A DNA stretch of 64,000 bases from Kitasatospora sp052076145 (GTDB lineage Bacteria > Actinomycetota > Actinomycetes > Streptomycetales > Streptomycetaceae): positions 3,596,001 to 3,660,000 of the forward strand of contig NZ_CP197246.1 in NCBI RefSeq assembly GCF_052076145.1. The letters run 5' to 3'. Under the pieces are notes generated by a model that made no database searches, was not told the DNA's origin, and saw only the letters and a list, made by a program, of their open reading frames with translations. Below, in pieces: positions 6,457 through 15,286 of this stretch (position 1 is its first letter; every line of letters begins with the position of its first letter). The position numbers and the translations under genes are program-made.

Positions 6457-8841
6457 TCAGTGACCCACCTTCTCATCACCGGCAGCCGGATCTGCGGCAT
6501 CTGCGGCCGACTCCGGCTCCGAGTCATCGCCGTCGTCGTCGCCCGCCCCGGTGGTGTCCAGCGGCGCGTCCGGGTCCTCGACGGGCTCGTCGGCGCGCTT
6601 CTTGCGCTGGAGGTAGAACCGGCCGGCGGCGAGCAGCATCAGCACCACGCCGCCGCCGATGACGTACAGGACGCCCTGCGTCACGGAGGTGACGTCGACG
6701 GTGAACGTCACCGGGTCGCCGTACTCCCCGCCCCCCGGGCCGGTGGTGTAGAGCTGAGCGGTTATCTGCACGGTGCCGTTGACCTGTGCCTCGGCCGGGA
6801 AGCGCAGGGTGCGGACGGTGGTGGCGTCGAGGACGACGTCCTCCGGCGGGCCGACGTTGAGGCGGTTCGGCTGGACGGAGGTGAGCCGCAGCTGGAGGTT
6901 GCCGACGGCCTGGGTCAGCCCGTTCTTGACGCTGACCAGCAGGGTGCCGGAGTCACCCGGGAGAGTGGTCACGCTCTTCGCCGGGACCTTGACCGCCGAG
7001 ATCAGGTTGGCCAGGTAGCCCTGCACACCCGACCGGTACGTGTCGCCGGAGTTCGCGGCGTCCCGCCAGGCGGTGGACAGCGAGCGGAGCATCGCCGCGC
7101 TGAACGGGCTGCGCACCCGCTGCGGCTGGGTCAGGATCCGCATCAGCTGGTCGAGGCCGCTCTGCATCGACATCACGTCGCCGAGCGCCGAGGCGGGGAG
7201 CTCCGAGGAGCGGACCCCGGCGGGGTACTCGCCCAGGCCCGGCACCGTCGTGTTGGCCTCGGGGTTCGCCGCGGCCGTGGCGACGGTGCTCAGCTTGGCG
7301 AGGGCGAGCCAGTTGCCGCTCTGCGCGGTGGTGATCGCGTCGGCGAGCGTCCTGGCGGTGTCGAGGGTGAGCTCGCGCGGCGGCATCAGCAGCAGGCTGC
7401 GCTGGTCCTGCGGCTGCTGCTGGGTGATCATCAGCGTCTCGGCCAGGAACCGCTGGGTGGCGGCCGTCCGGGCCTGGTCGGTGTTCAGGTCGCGCTGGAA
7501 CAGCTCCGAGACGGTCTGGTCGGCGGCCACCGCCGTCAGCCCGTTGCCGAGCGGGCGGGCGGCGTTCGGCGTGTAGTTGAGCGAGCTCGGGTCGGGCAGG
7601 CTCGCGCCGTTGACCAGCACCAGGTCGTCCCCGGCGGTGCGGGCGACGGCGGTGGTCGGCTGGTCCAGGTAGCCGTCGTACGGCCAGGCGACATTGCCCC
7701 GGACATCCACCGAGAGCCGGCCCTCGGCGGTCAGCCGACCGACCGTGCCGGCCTTCTGCAGGGCGGTGTCCACCCCGCTGAGCCCGGCGCCGTTGTGGGC
7801 GAGCGAGGCGAGATCCGGGTCCGCGTACGGCAGGGCGACGACCTCGTTGCCCGGCGCGGCGACCGCCGTGCGGAGCATCGCCAGCCAGGCGGCGGCCACG
7901 TCCTTGCCGGTGCCCGCGACGGTGTTCTCGTCCAGCGCGGAGTCCTTGCCGGTGCCGGGCTTCTGCACCCGGTACGGCTTGGTCATCGCGTAGACGGCGT
8001 CCAGCAGGTCCGGATCGACCACCCAGGTCAGGCCGGGCAGTTTGGCGCCCGTCTCCACCAGCCCGTAGAGCCGCCCGCCCTTGGCGAGGTCCTTGGCCAG
8101 GGTGTCGTCGCGCAGGACGGGCGTCTGCTCGTTGTCCTGCATGGTCTGGGCGACCAGCTCCGGCGTGTGTGTGAGCGGCCAGAGCGCGGCGATCTGGGTC
8201 TTCTGCGGTGCGGCCGGAGTGTTGTACGGGAGGAAGGTCCGGGCGATGCCGACGGGGTGCGACACCTCCTTGTCCTCGGTGGTGCCCCAGACGTCGACGG
8301 CCAGCTCGTACACCCCCGCGTCGGTGATCCGCAGATCCGACGGCGAGATGTGGACGCTGAAGTCGCGGGTCTGACCGGCCGGGAGGTCGCCGAGCTGGAA
8401 GTCCGTCGAGGGCAGGTCGTTGCCGTCGGTGCTGGTCGGGTCGGTGCGGGTGGCGACCAGGCTGAGATCGCTGCGGGTGTGCAGCGGCTTCCTGCTGAGC
8501 GGGACGCGGATCGCCGCGTGCGCGGCCTTGACCTCGGCGCCGCCGGAGTTGGTGACCTTGCCGGTGATGATCACGCTGCCGGTGGCCTGGTCGGCGATCC
8601 TCGGGGTGACGGTGTCGATCACCACCGTCGCCGGGTACTGCGGGGAGGCGGTGGCGAAGGCGTGCCGGTCCGTGCCGGCCGCCAGCGCCGGGACGGTCGT
8701 GGTGAGCAGCGCGGCGCCGGTGGTGAGCAGCGCGGCGAGCCGCCTGACGGTCCGTCGGGCCTGCCCTGCGCGCTCGGTGCGCAGGGGGGCCGCATCGCGC
8801 AGCGAGTCCCCTCCGACGGTTCGCTCGCTCCGCTCGCTCAC
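6457..8841 (-). CDS. DUF6049 family exported membrane-anchored protein (Rv3909-like)
   Basis: This 794-residue protein has an N-terminal signal or anchor (hydrophobic segment about 33-55 ending in VPALAAG), a large extracytoplasmic region with beta-sandwich character at both ends, and a C-terminal membrane helix (about 733-755) followed by a short acidic cytoplasmic tail. No catalytic motif is apparent. Family members sit immediately upstream of murJ in many actinobacteria, including Rv3909-Rv3910, so a role in envelope biogenesis with MurJ is likely but unproven. The GTG at 8841 lies in a sequence nearly identical to the murJ start; a slightly later start is possible. Confidence 0.75.
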   Translation of the reverse strand: MSERSERTVGGDSLRDAAPLRTERAGQARRTVRRLAALLTTGAALLTTTVPALAAGTDRHAFATASPQYPATVVIDTVTPRIADQATGSVIITGKVTNSGGAEVKAAHAAIRVPLSRKPLHTRSDLSLVATRTDPTSTDGNDLPSTDFQLGDLPAGQTRDFSVHISPSDLRITDAGVYELAVDVWGTTEDKEVSHPVGIARTFLPYNTPAAPQKTQIAALWPLTHTPELVAQTMQDNEQTPVLRDDTLAKDLAKGGRLYGLVETGAKLPGLTWVVDPDLLDAVYAMTKPYRVQKPGTGKDSALDENTVAGTGKDVAAAWLAMLRTAVAAPGNEVVALPYADPDLASLAHNGAGLSGVDTALQKAGTVGRLTAEGRLSVDVRGNVAWPYDGYLDQPTTAVARTAGDDLVLVNGASLPDPSSLNYTPNAARPLGNGLTAVAADQTVSELFQRDLNTDQARTAATQRFLAETLMITQQQPQDQRSLLLMPPRELTLDTARTLADAITTAQSGNWLALAKLSTVATAAANPEANTTVPGLGEYPAGVRSSELPASALGDVMSMQSGLDQLMRILTQPQRVRSPFSAAMLRSLSTAWRDAANSGDTYRSGVQGYLANLISAVKVPAKSVTTLPGDSGTLLVSVKNGLTQAVGNLQLRLTSVQPNRLNVGPPEDVVLDATTVRTLRFPAEAQVNGTVQITAQLYTTGPGGGEYGDPVTFTVDVTSVTQGVLYVIGGGVVLMLLAAGRFYLQRKKRADEPVEDPDAPLDTTGAGDDDGDDSEPESAADAADPAAGDEKVGH

Positions 8842-9063
8842 GCGCTCAGCCCTCGCCGTTTCTCGATCTGGTCCGTGGGTGGGTCAACAGCATCTTCGGT
8901 GTCTTCTGAACCGAACAGAGCCGGAGCTGTCCCACCGGCATGGTAACGACGTCACGAGGCCCGCAGTGTTGCGGGCCCTGAGCTGAAGGGGCACGCGGCC
9001 CGGCCCGGCCCGCGGGAAAACCGGCGGGCGGGCGGGGAGCTGAGCCACGTACCCTTGTGTGCC

Positions 9064-10587
9064 GTGTCCACTGCCAATGAGTCCACTGCCCATTCCAGCG
9101 CTGATCGTGCCGGTACCGCCACGCCCGTCGCGGGCTCCGTCGCCGCCTCCGTGGCCGTCCCGGGCCTGAGCGAGGCCCAGGCCCTCGGCCTGCAGGAGCT
9201 GCTCCGGGTCTCCCCGGTCGCCGACGAGATCGCCCGTCGCTTCCACGCGGCGGGCCACCGGCTGGCCCTGGTCGGAGGCTCCGTCCGGGACGCGCTGCTG
9301 GGCAGGCTCGGCAACGACCTCGACTTCACCACCGACGCCCGGCCCGAGCAGGTGCTGAAGCTCGTCCGGGGCTGGGCGGACGCGGTCTGGGACGTCGGCA
9401 TCGCGTTCGGCACCGTGGGCGCCCGCAAGGACACCTCCGACGGCAGCTTCCTGATCGAGATCACCACCTACCGCTCGGAGGCGTACGACCGCACCTCGCG
9501 CAAGCCCGAGGTCACGTACGGCGACACCATCGAGCAGGATCTCGTCCGCCGCGACTTCACCGTCAACGCGATGGCCGTCGACCTGCCCGGTCGGGGCTTC
9601 GTCGACCCGCACCACGGCCTGGACGACCTGGAGGCCCGCGTCCTGCGGACGCCCGCGACGCCGGAGGAGTCCTTCTCGGACGACCCGCTGCGGATGATGC
9701 GGGCCGCCCGCTTCGCCGCCCAGCTGGACTTCACCCCCGCCCCCGAGGTCGTCGCCGCGATGACCGCGATGGCCGAGCGGATCACCATCGTCTCCGCCGA
9801 GCGGGTGCAGGCCGAGCTCAACAAGCTGCTGCTGGCCGAGCACCCGGTCAAGGGCCTGCGGCTGCTGGTCGACACCGGCCTCGCCGACCACGTGCTGCCC
9901 GAGCTCCCGGCACTGCGCCTGGAGGCCGACGAGCACCACCGGCACAAGGACGTCTACGAGCACTCGCTGACCGTCCTGGAGCAGGCCGTCGACCTGGAGC
10001 AGGACGGGCCCGACCTCGTGCTGCGGCTGGCCGCCCTGCTGCACGACATCGGCAAGCCGCGCACCCGCCGCTTCGAGTCCGACGGCCGGGTCTCCTTCCA
10101 CCACCACGAGGTGGTCGGCGCGAAGATGACCCGCAAGCGGATGCGCGACCTCAAGTACTCCAAGGAGCTGGTCGACGAGGTCTCCCAGCTGGTCGAGCTG
10201 CACCTGCGCTTCCACGGCTACGGCGGCGGCGAGTGGACGGACTCCGCCGTCCGCCGCTACGTCACCGACGCGGGCCCGCTGCTGGAGCGCCTCCACAAGC
10301 TGACCCGCTCCGACTGCACCACCCGCAACCGCAAGAAGGCCGCCGCGCTCTCCCGCACGTACGACTCGCTGGAGATCCGGATCGCCGAACTCAAGGAGCG
10401 GGAGGAGCTCGACGCGATCCGGCCGGCCCTGGACGGCAACGAGATCATGACCCTCCTCGACCTGAAGCCGGGGCCGCTGGTCGGCAAGGCCTACAAGCAC
10501 ATGCTCGAACTCCGGCTGGAGCACGGGCCGCTGGAGCACGAGGCAGCCGTCGCGGCGCTGCGCGAGTGGTGGGCGGAGCAGCAGTAG
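9064..10587 (+). CDS. pcnA: CCA tRNA nucleotidyltransferase / poly(A) polymerase family
   Basis: This 507-residue class II nucleotidyltransferase has the head motif GGSVRD (71-76), the metal-binding Asp85-Leu-Asp87, RRDFTVNAMA, and a C-terminal HD domain (His327-Asp328 in LLHDIGK). It adds or repairs the CCA end of tRNAs, or acts as a polyadenylating enzyme; the actinobacterial family is normally called PcnA. It is divergent from the DUF6049-murJ unit, as in mycobacteria. GTG 9064 is chosen because it gives the usual Ser/Thr-rich N-terminus. A TTG at 9055 is the alternative, and no strong ribosome site decides. Confidence 0.9.
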   Translation: MSTANESTAHSSADRAGTATPVAGSVAASVAVPGLSEAQALGLQELLRVSPVADEIARRFHAAGHRLALVGGSVRDALLGRLGNDLDFTTDARPEQVLKLVRGWADAVWDVGIAFGTVGARKDTSDGSFLIEITTYRSEAYDRTSRKPEVTYGDTIEQDLVRRDFTVNAMAVDLPGRGFVDPHHGLDDLEARVLRTPATPEESFSDDPLRMMRAARFAAQLDFTPAPEVVAAMTAMAERITIVSAERVQAELNKLLLAEHPVKGLRLLVDTGLADHVLPELPALRLEADEHHRHKDVYEHSLTVLEQAVDLEQDGPDLVLRLAALLHDIGKPRTRRFESDGRVSFHHHEVVGAKMTRKRMRDLKYSKELVDEVSQLVELHLRFHGYGGGEWTDSAVRRYVTDAGPLLERLHKLTRSDCTTRNRKKAAALSRTYDSLEIRIAELKEREELDAIRPALDGNEIMTLLDLKPGPLVGKAYKHMLELRLEHGPLEHEAAVAALREWWAEQQ

Positions 10588-10720
10588 TTCGAAGGGCGCC
10601 GTTTTTTCGACGGAAAATCGATCGAACGTGAGTTGCTTTAGCCGCGGGTTAGCACTTGCGCTCGAACGAGCGGTACCGATCGGTAGGTCGTACTGCCCGA
10701 TCAGCGGCCTCGTTGCTCCA

Positions 10721-10751
10721 TCCGAGGGAAGGGACGGTCCCCTCCCTCGGA
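10721..10751 (+). promoter_or_regulatory. leader hairpin adjoining the ribosome site of the HTH-like gene
   Basis: TCCGAGGG (10721-10728) pairs with CCCTCGGA (10744-10751), with an inner GGGA/TCCC pairing. The stem ends where the AAGGAG ribosome site (10751-10756) begins, so it could expose or hide that site. Confidence 0.5.
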
Positions 10752-10764
10752 AGGAGACATGGCC

Positions 10765-11478
10765 ATGGCCATCGAAGCGGTGCTGTTGGAGTCCCCGACC
10801 ATGCGAGCCACCGTCGCCGACCGGGTCGAGGTCCTCGACCGCGTCCGGGCGCTGACGCTGCTGCCGGACGGGGTGCACGTGACGTCGGAGGGGGTCGCCT
10901 CCTACTTCGAGGTGGAGGAAAAGGCGATCCGCTCGATGGTCATCGACCACAGGGCGGAGCTGACCGCCAACGGGTACACGGTCATCACGGGCGGCCGACT
11001 GAGCGCCTTCAAGGCGCTCAGTGAGCTGCACACCCGCGCACGGGCTCTCGCGCTGTTCAACCGGCGCACGGTGCTGAACGTCGCGATGTTGCTGAGGGAC
11101 AGCGAGATCGCGCGTCAGGTGCGGTTCTACCTGCTGGACGCCGAGGAGAGCATGCGAGTCCAGCCTGTGGAAAACCACGTCGGAGGGGCTGTGGACAACC
11201 CGCCGCTGGTCCCCGGAAGCGTCGACGAGGCGGTCTCGCGGCTCGCGGAGCGGGTGGTGCAGAACGTCATCACCAGGTCGGTGACCCCGCTGCTGAATGC
11301 GTTGGTGCTGGAGGTCGGCAGCAACAGCCGAAAGCTGGACGCCGTCGTGGACCGCGTCGACCGGCTGGAGCGGATCGTGCTGGACGACGAGGAGAAGGCG
11401 ATCGCCCGGCGGAGGATGCGGCTCCTGCGCGCGCTGGACGAGGGGGTGGAGGGGGCGCCGGAGCAGCTGCTCCGCTGA
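10765..11478 (+). CDS. hypothetical HTH-like protein with C-terminal coiled coil
   Basis: This 237-residue protein is of unknown function. Residues about 30-65 (VTSEGVASYFEVEEKAIRSM then a second helix) look like a helix-turn-helix of the kind found in phage antirepressor-like regulators. The next segment (ALFNRRTVLNVAMLLRDSEIA) also resembles that group. The C-terminal third is a charged coiled coil. ATG 10765 is preferred to 10759 because it sits 8 bases from AAGGAG. The gene is monocistronic, with a leader hairpin before it and a 21-bp hairpin after it. DNA binding is an inference from the pattern only. Confidence 0.6.
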   Translation: MAIEAVLLESPTMRATVADRVEVLDRVRALTLLPDGVHVTSEGVASYFEVEEKAIRSMVIDHRAELTANGYTVITGGRLSAFKALSELHTRARALALFNRRTVLNVAMLLRDSEIARQVRFYLLDAEESMRVQPVENHVGGAVDNPPLVPGSVDEAVSRLAERVVQNVITRSVTPLLNALVLEVGSNSRKLDAVVDRVDRLERIVLDDEEKAIARRRMRLLRALDEGVEGAPEQLLR

Positions 11479-11482
11479 ATTA

Positions 11483-11529
11483 GTTGAGGGTTGTCTGACT
11501 TCCTTGGAGGAAGTCAGACAACCCTCAAC
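11483..11529. terminator. bidirectional terminator, 21-bp perfect stem
   Basis: GTTGAGGGTTGTCTGACTTC and one further base (11483-11503) pair perfectly with 11509-11529 around a 5-base loop. It lies between convergent genes and includes the stop codon of the MFS gene. Confidence 0.9.
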
Positions 11530-12859
11530 AACTCGGGGGCGTCCGGCGGGCGGCGCGGCCGTAGAGGGCGGCGGTGAGGGCGTAGACCAGGGCCACGCCG
11601 ATCAGGACGGCGGGGGAGCGGCCGTCCAGGGGGAGGACCAGGGCGGTGACGGCGGCTGCGGCGACGAACGCCAGGTTGAAGAGGACGTCGTAGATGGCGA
11701 AGACCCGGCCTCGGAACTCGTCCTCGACGGACTCCTGGACGAGGGTGTCGGCGCAGATCTTGGTGCCCTGGGTGACCACGCCGAGCAGCAGGGCGGTGAG
11801 CATGGTCGGCCCGACGGCGAAGAGCAGGCCGAGGGCGGGGACGAAGACGGCGGCCAGTGCCGAGCAGGCCGTGAGCCAGCCGGGGACGCCGAGCCGGCGG
11901 GTGCACCAGGGGCTGATGACGGCGGCGAGGAAGAAGCCGACGGCCGAGACGGCGACGGTCTTGCCGAGGGTGGCCATCCCGGCGGTGCTGTCGGCGGGGT
12001 CGTTGAAGGTGTAGCGGGAGAGCATCAGGACGGTGACGACCAGGACGCCGTAGCAGAACCGGGAGACGGTGACGGCGGCCAGTGCGTGCACGGCGGGGCG
12101 GCAGTCGCGGACGAGGTGCCGGACACCGCCGGTCAGCTCGTGGGCGGTCTGCCGCAGGGCCCGGTGCAGCGGGAGGTGGTCGGTGCGGATGTCGGGGCCG
12201 AGCAGGTCGGGGGCCATCCGGGCGGCGGCCAGCGAGGCGGAGAGGTAGAGCAGGGCGGCGAGGGTGACCAAAATGGCGTCGGCCGCCGGGCCGGGCGGCA
12301 GGACCTGGTGGACGAGGAAGCCGATGCCGCCGCCGCTGGCCGCCGCGACGGTGCCCAGGGTGGGGGAGAGCGAGTTGGCGGTGACCAGCTGCCCCTGGTC
12401 GACGACCCGGGGGAGTGCTGCGGACAGCCCGGCCAGGATGAACCGGTTGAGGGCCGTGACCAGCAGCGCGGCACCGAAGAACAGCCACTCGGGGGCGCGG
12501 GCGAGCAGCAGCCCGCCGGTGACCAGCCCGAGGCCGAACCGGGCCAGGTTGCCGAGGTAGAGCACCTGGCGGCGGCGCCAACGGTCCAGCAGCACCCCGG
12601 CGAACGGCCCGATCACCGAGAACGGCAGCAGCAGCACCGCGAGCATCGAGGCGATGTCCGCGGGGCTCGCCTGCCGCTCCGGCGAGAAGATCACGTACGA
12701 GGCCAGCGAGACCTGGAAGACACCGTCGGAGAGCTGCGAGAGCACCCGGGCCGTCAGCAGCCGCCGGAAGTCGCGCCCACGGAGCAGCCCGCCGACGGTG
12801 GCGCGCCCTGGACGCGGGTCGCTGCCGTGCGCGGTGCTGCTGTTCTCCGTGAGAGCCAC
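11525..12859 (-). CDS. MFS transporter
   Basis: This roughly 444-residue major facilitator has about 12 membrane segments and the loop-2 motif GVLLDRWRRRQVL, of the drug/macrolide-exporter (enterobactin EntS-like) type. The substrate is not predictable. GTG 12859 is chosen because the longer reading starts inside the ino1 terminator palindrome, or at an ATG (12904) immediately beside a parS site. If 12904 is used, parS would encode Phe-His-Val-Lys at the N-terminus. It lies downstream of ino1 on the same strand but is separated by a strong palindrome. Confidence 0.75.
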   Translation of the reverse strand: MALTENSSTAHGSDPRPGRATVGGLLRGRDFRRLLTARVLSQLSDGVFQVSLASYVIFSPERQASPADIASMLAVLLLPFSVIGPFAGVLLDRWRRRQVLYLGNLARFGLGLVTGGLLLARAPEWLFFGAALLVTALNRFILAGLSAALPRVVDQGQLVTANSLSPTLGTVAAASGGGIGFLVHQVLPPGPAADAILVTLAALLYLSASLAAARMAPDLLGPDIRTDHLPLHRALRQTAHELTGGVRHLVRDCRPAVHALAAVTVSRFCYGVLVVTVLMLSRYTFNDPADSTAGMATLGKTVAVSAVGFFLAAVISPWCTRRLGVPGWLTACSALAAVFVPALGLLFAVGPTMLTALLLGVVTQGTKICADTLVQESVEDEFRGRVFAIYDVLFNLAFVAAAAVTALVLPLDGRSPAVLIGVALVYALTAALYGRAARRTPPSC

Positions 12860-12888
12860 CCGCCCAGGGTGCCATGCCGGGTGGCGCT

Positions 12889-12902
12889 GTTTCACGTGAA
12901 AC
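12889..12902. promoter_or_regulatory. parS: parS site 3 (ParB binding)
   Basis: Perfect GTTTCACGTGAAAC palindrome between ino1 and the MFS gene. Confidence 0.95.
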
Positions 12903-12927
12903 ATGACGGAGCAGAGCCGGAAATGCC

Positions 12928-12963
12928 CGAAGGGTCCAGGTGACATGTCACCTGGACCCTTCG
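12928..12963 (-). terminator. 36-bp perfect palindrome, ino1 terminator
   Basis: Two 18-base arms centred at 12945/12946 (CGAAGGGTCCAGGTGACA and its exact complement). It lies 18 bp past the ino1 stop on the minus strand. Confidence 0.8.
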
Positions 12964-12981
12964 AAGGGAGAACTAAAGCGC

Positions 12982-14064
12982 TCAGCGCTCGATCTCACCC
13001 TTGATGAACTTCTCGACGTTGTCGCGGGCCTCGTCGTCGAAGTACTGCACCGGCGGGGACTTCATGAAGTACGAGGACGCGGAGAGGATCGGGCCACCGA
13101 TGCCCCGGTCCAGCGCGATCTTCGCGGCACGGACGGCGTCGATGATGACACCGGCCGAGTTCGGGGAGTCCCAGACCTCGAGCTTGTACTCCAGGTTCAG
13201 CGGCACGTTGCCGAAGGCGCGACCCTCGAGGCGGACGTACGCCCACTTGCGGTCGTCGAGCCACGCGACGTAGTCGGACGGGCCGATGTGGACGTTCTTG
13301 GCGCCCAGGTCGCGGTCGCGGACCTGGGAGGTGACGGCCTGGGTCTTCGAGATCTTCTTCGACTCGAGGCGGTCACGCTCGAGCATGTTCTTGAAGTCCA
13401 TGTTGCCGCCGACGTTCAGCTGCATGGTGCGCTCGAGCAGGACACCGCGGTCCTCGAAGAGCTTCGCCATCACGCGGTGCGTGATGGTCGCGCCGACCTG
13501 CGACTTGATGTCGTCGCCGACGATCGGCACGCCGGCCTCGGTGAACTTGTCAGCCCACTCCTTGGTGCCGGCGATGAACACCGGGAGGGCGTTGACGAAG
13601 CCGACCTTGGCGTCGATGGCGCACTGCGCGTAGAACTTCGCAGCGTCCTCGGAGCCGACGGGCAGGTAGCAGACGAGGACGTCGACCTGGCGGTCCTTCA
13701 GGACCTGGACGACGTCGACGGGCTCCTCGGAGGACTGCTCGATGGTCTCGAGGTAGTACTTGCCGAGGCCGTCGAGGGTGTGGCCACGCTGCACGGTGAC
13801 GCCGGTCGGCGGCACGTCGCAGATCTTGATGGTGTTGTTCTCGCTGGCGCCGATGGCGTCGGCGAGGTCGAAGCCGACCTTCTTGGCGTCGACGTCGAAG
13901 GCGGCGACGAACTCGACGTCCTTCACGTGGTAGTCGCCGAACTGGACGTGCATCAGGCCGGGGACCTTACCGGCCGGGTCGGCGTCCTTGTAGAACTCGA
14001 CACCCTGCACCAGCGACGCGGCGCAGTTGCCGACGCCCACGATGGCTACGCGAACCGAACCCAT
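12982..14064 (-). CDS. ino1: inositol-3-phosphate synthase
   Basis: This 360-residue protein has the NAD-binding start VRVAIVGVGNCAASLVQG and the family signatures NNTIKICDVPPTG, LNVGGNMDF and the C-terminal SYFMKSPP. It converts glucose-6-phosphate to myo-inositol-1-phosphate, the first step to phosphatidylinositol and mycothiol. The length and motifs match the actinobacterial short form. A PadR-type regulator lies 134 bp upstream on the same strand and may control this gene as well as itself. Confidence 0.95.
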   Translation of the reverse strand: MGSVRVAIVGVGNCAASLVQGVEFYKDADPAGKVPGLMHVQFGDYHVKDVEFVAAFDVDAKKVGFDLADAIGASENNTIKICDVPPTGVTVQRGHTLDGLGKYYLETIEQSSEEPVDVVQVLKDRQVDVLVCYLPVGSEDAAKFYAQCAIDAKVGFVNALPVFIAGTKEWADKFTEAGVPIVGDDIKSQVGATITHRVMAKLFEDRGVLLERTMQLNVGGNMDFKNMLERDRLESKKISKTQAVTSQVRDRDLGAKNVHIGPSDYVAWLDDRKWAYVRLEGRAFGNVPLNLEYKLEVWDSPNSAGVIIDAVRAAKIALDRGIGGPILSASSYFMKSPPVQYFDDEARDNVEKFIKGEIER

Positions 14065-14198
14065 TCCGGTTGCTCCCTGTGTTCATGAGGCCCGCCGGAG
14101 AACCGGCGCTCCTCGCTTCAACTTCTGGTCATGATGTTCGACGGGCGCGATGCGCCCAGTCCCGCCGCACGCGCGGAGCGAACGGGATGTCAGCGCTC

Positions 14199-14867
14199 CT
14201 AGGCGGAGCGCCCCGGGCGGTCGTGCGGTGGCCTCGGCGGGTCCGAGGACCCGGCCTCCTGGCCACGGCCGTCCGAAGTAGTGGTTTCAGCAGCGCCGGT
14301 GCGGCCGGTGCGGTTGGCCCGCTCGGTCTCGATCAGCTCGCCGAGCCAGCGGACCTCGCGCTCCACCGACTCAAGGCCGTGCCGCTGGAGTTCGAGGGTG
14401 TAGTCGTCGAACCGCTCGCGGGTGCGGGCGATCGAGCTGCGCATCCGCTCCAGCCGCTCCTCCAGCCGGCTGCGGCGTCCTTCCAGGACGCGCATCCGCA
14501 CGGCTCGGTCGGTCTGGCCGAAGAACGCGAAGCGCACCCCGAAGTGCTCGTCCTCCCAGGCGTCCGGGCCGGAGTCGGCGAGCAACTCCTCGAAGCGCTG
14601 CTTGCCGTCGGCCGCGAGCCGGTAGACGATCTTCGACCGCTTGCCGTTGAGCGCGGTGGCCGGGACGTACTCGGTGTCCGGGTTGTCCTCGACCAGGAAG
14701 CCCTGGGCCACCAGGCTCTTCAGGCAGGGGTACAGCGTGCCGTACGAGAACGCCCGGAACGAACCGAGCAGGACGTTGAGGCGCTTGCGCAGCTCGTAGC
14801 CGTGCATCGGGGCGTCGTGGAGCAGGCCGAGTACGGCGAATTCCAGTACTCCGGAGCGTCTGGTCAT
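14199..14867 (-). CDS. PadR family transcriptional regulator
   Basis: This 222-residue protein has an N-terminal PadR winged helix (LEFAVLGLLHDAPMHGYELRKRL, then FSYGTLYPCLKSLVAQGFL) and a helical C-terminal dimerisation region, then an Arg/Gly-rich tail. Directly upstream are two tandem CTCGATNTATCG-type boxes, presumably its autoregulatory operator. It precedes ino1 on the same strand, and relatives are conserved beside ino1 in streptomycetes, so inositol synthesis is a plausible target. The ligand is unknown. Confidence 0.85.
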   Translation of the reverse strand: MTRRSGVLEFAVLGLLHDAPMHGYELRKRLNVLLGSFRAFSYGTLYPCLKSLVAQGFLVEDNPDTEYVPATALNGKRSKIVYRLAADGKQRFEELLADSGPDAWEDEHFGVRFAFFGQTDRAVRMRVLEGRRSRLEERLERMRSSIARTRERFDDYTLELQRHGLESVEREVRWLGELIETERANRTGRTGAAETTTSDGRGQEAGSSDPPRPPHDRPGRSA

Positions 14868-15286
14868 GCCGTCCTGCCCTCCCGCCCTGCCGTCGGTCCG
14901 GCGGTGGTGCCGCCGGTGCTGCCGTCATCGTATGCCGTCTCGATGTATCGGCTCGATATATCGAGAACAGTAAACCTGGGTCACGAAACGGGCAAGGGGG
15001 ACGCGGGTGAATGTGATCACAGACGCCGGAAGCTTCGTCAGGTCGCCGCCGGAGCGGGTCTGCGGGCGGTTCAGCGGCACTAGGGTGCCCCGGATCGCAA
15101 CGGGGAGGTAATGATCTGGCGACGGTTTGCGGGGTTATGCATCTGATGACCGTTTAGTACCGAATTACAGGTGCGTACGCTGTCGCGTGTGCACGAGGAC
15201 CTCCTCCCGGGGACAAGGCGGTTGCGGGCATCGGAAGTGAACCCTGCCCTCAGGCCTGAGTGGCCTGACCGAGGAGTTGCTGGAAG
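14868..15286. promoter_or_regulatory. divergent regulatory region, padR / class A PBP
   Basis: This 419-bp non-coding stretch contains the tandem palindromic boxes near padR (14939-14965). It also holds a GTGAATGTGATCAC element (15007-15020) that nearly matches the streptomycete Crp motif GTG-N6-GNCAC, and an AT-richer patch (about 15120-15180) before the PBP gene. No ORF with coding character was seen. Confidence 0.5.
14939..14965. promoter_or_regulatory. tandem operator boxes, probable PadR autoregulation site
   Basis: CTCGATGTATCGG (14939-14951) is followed directly by the perfect palindrome CTCGATATATCGAG (14952-14965). Two adjacent near-copies on the upstream side of padR are what a self-regulating PadR dimer pair would bind. 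Confidence 0.6.

Noticed and set aside
6112..8946. Long plus-strand open frame (about 940 codons)
   Set aside because: Antisense to murJ and the DUF6049 gene; Gly/Arg-rich with no recognisable domain.
10588..10640. Candidate intrinsic terminator with T-run after pcnA
   Set aside because: A GCGCCGTTTTTTCG segment is present but no convincing stem precedes it.
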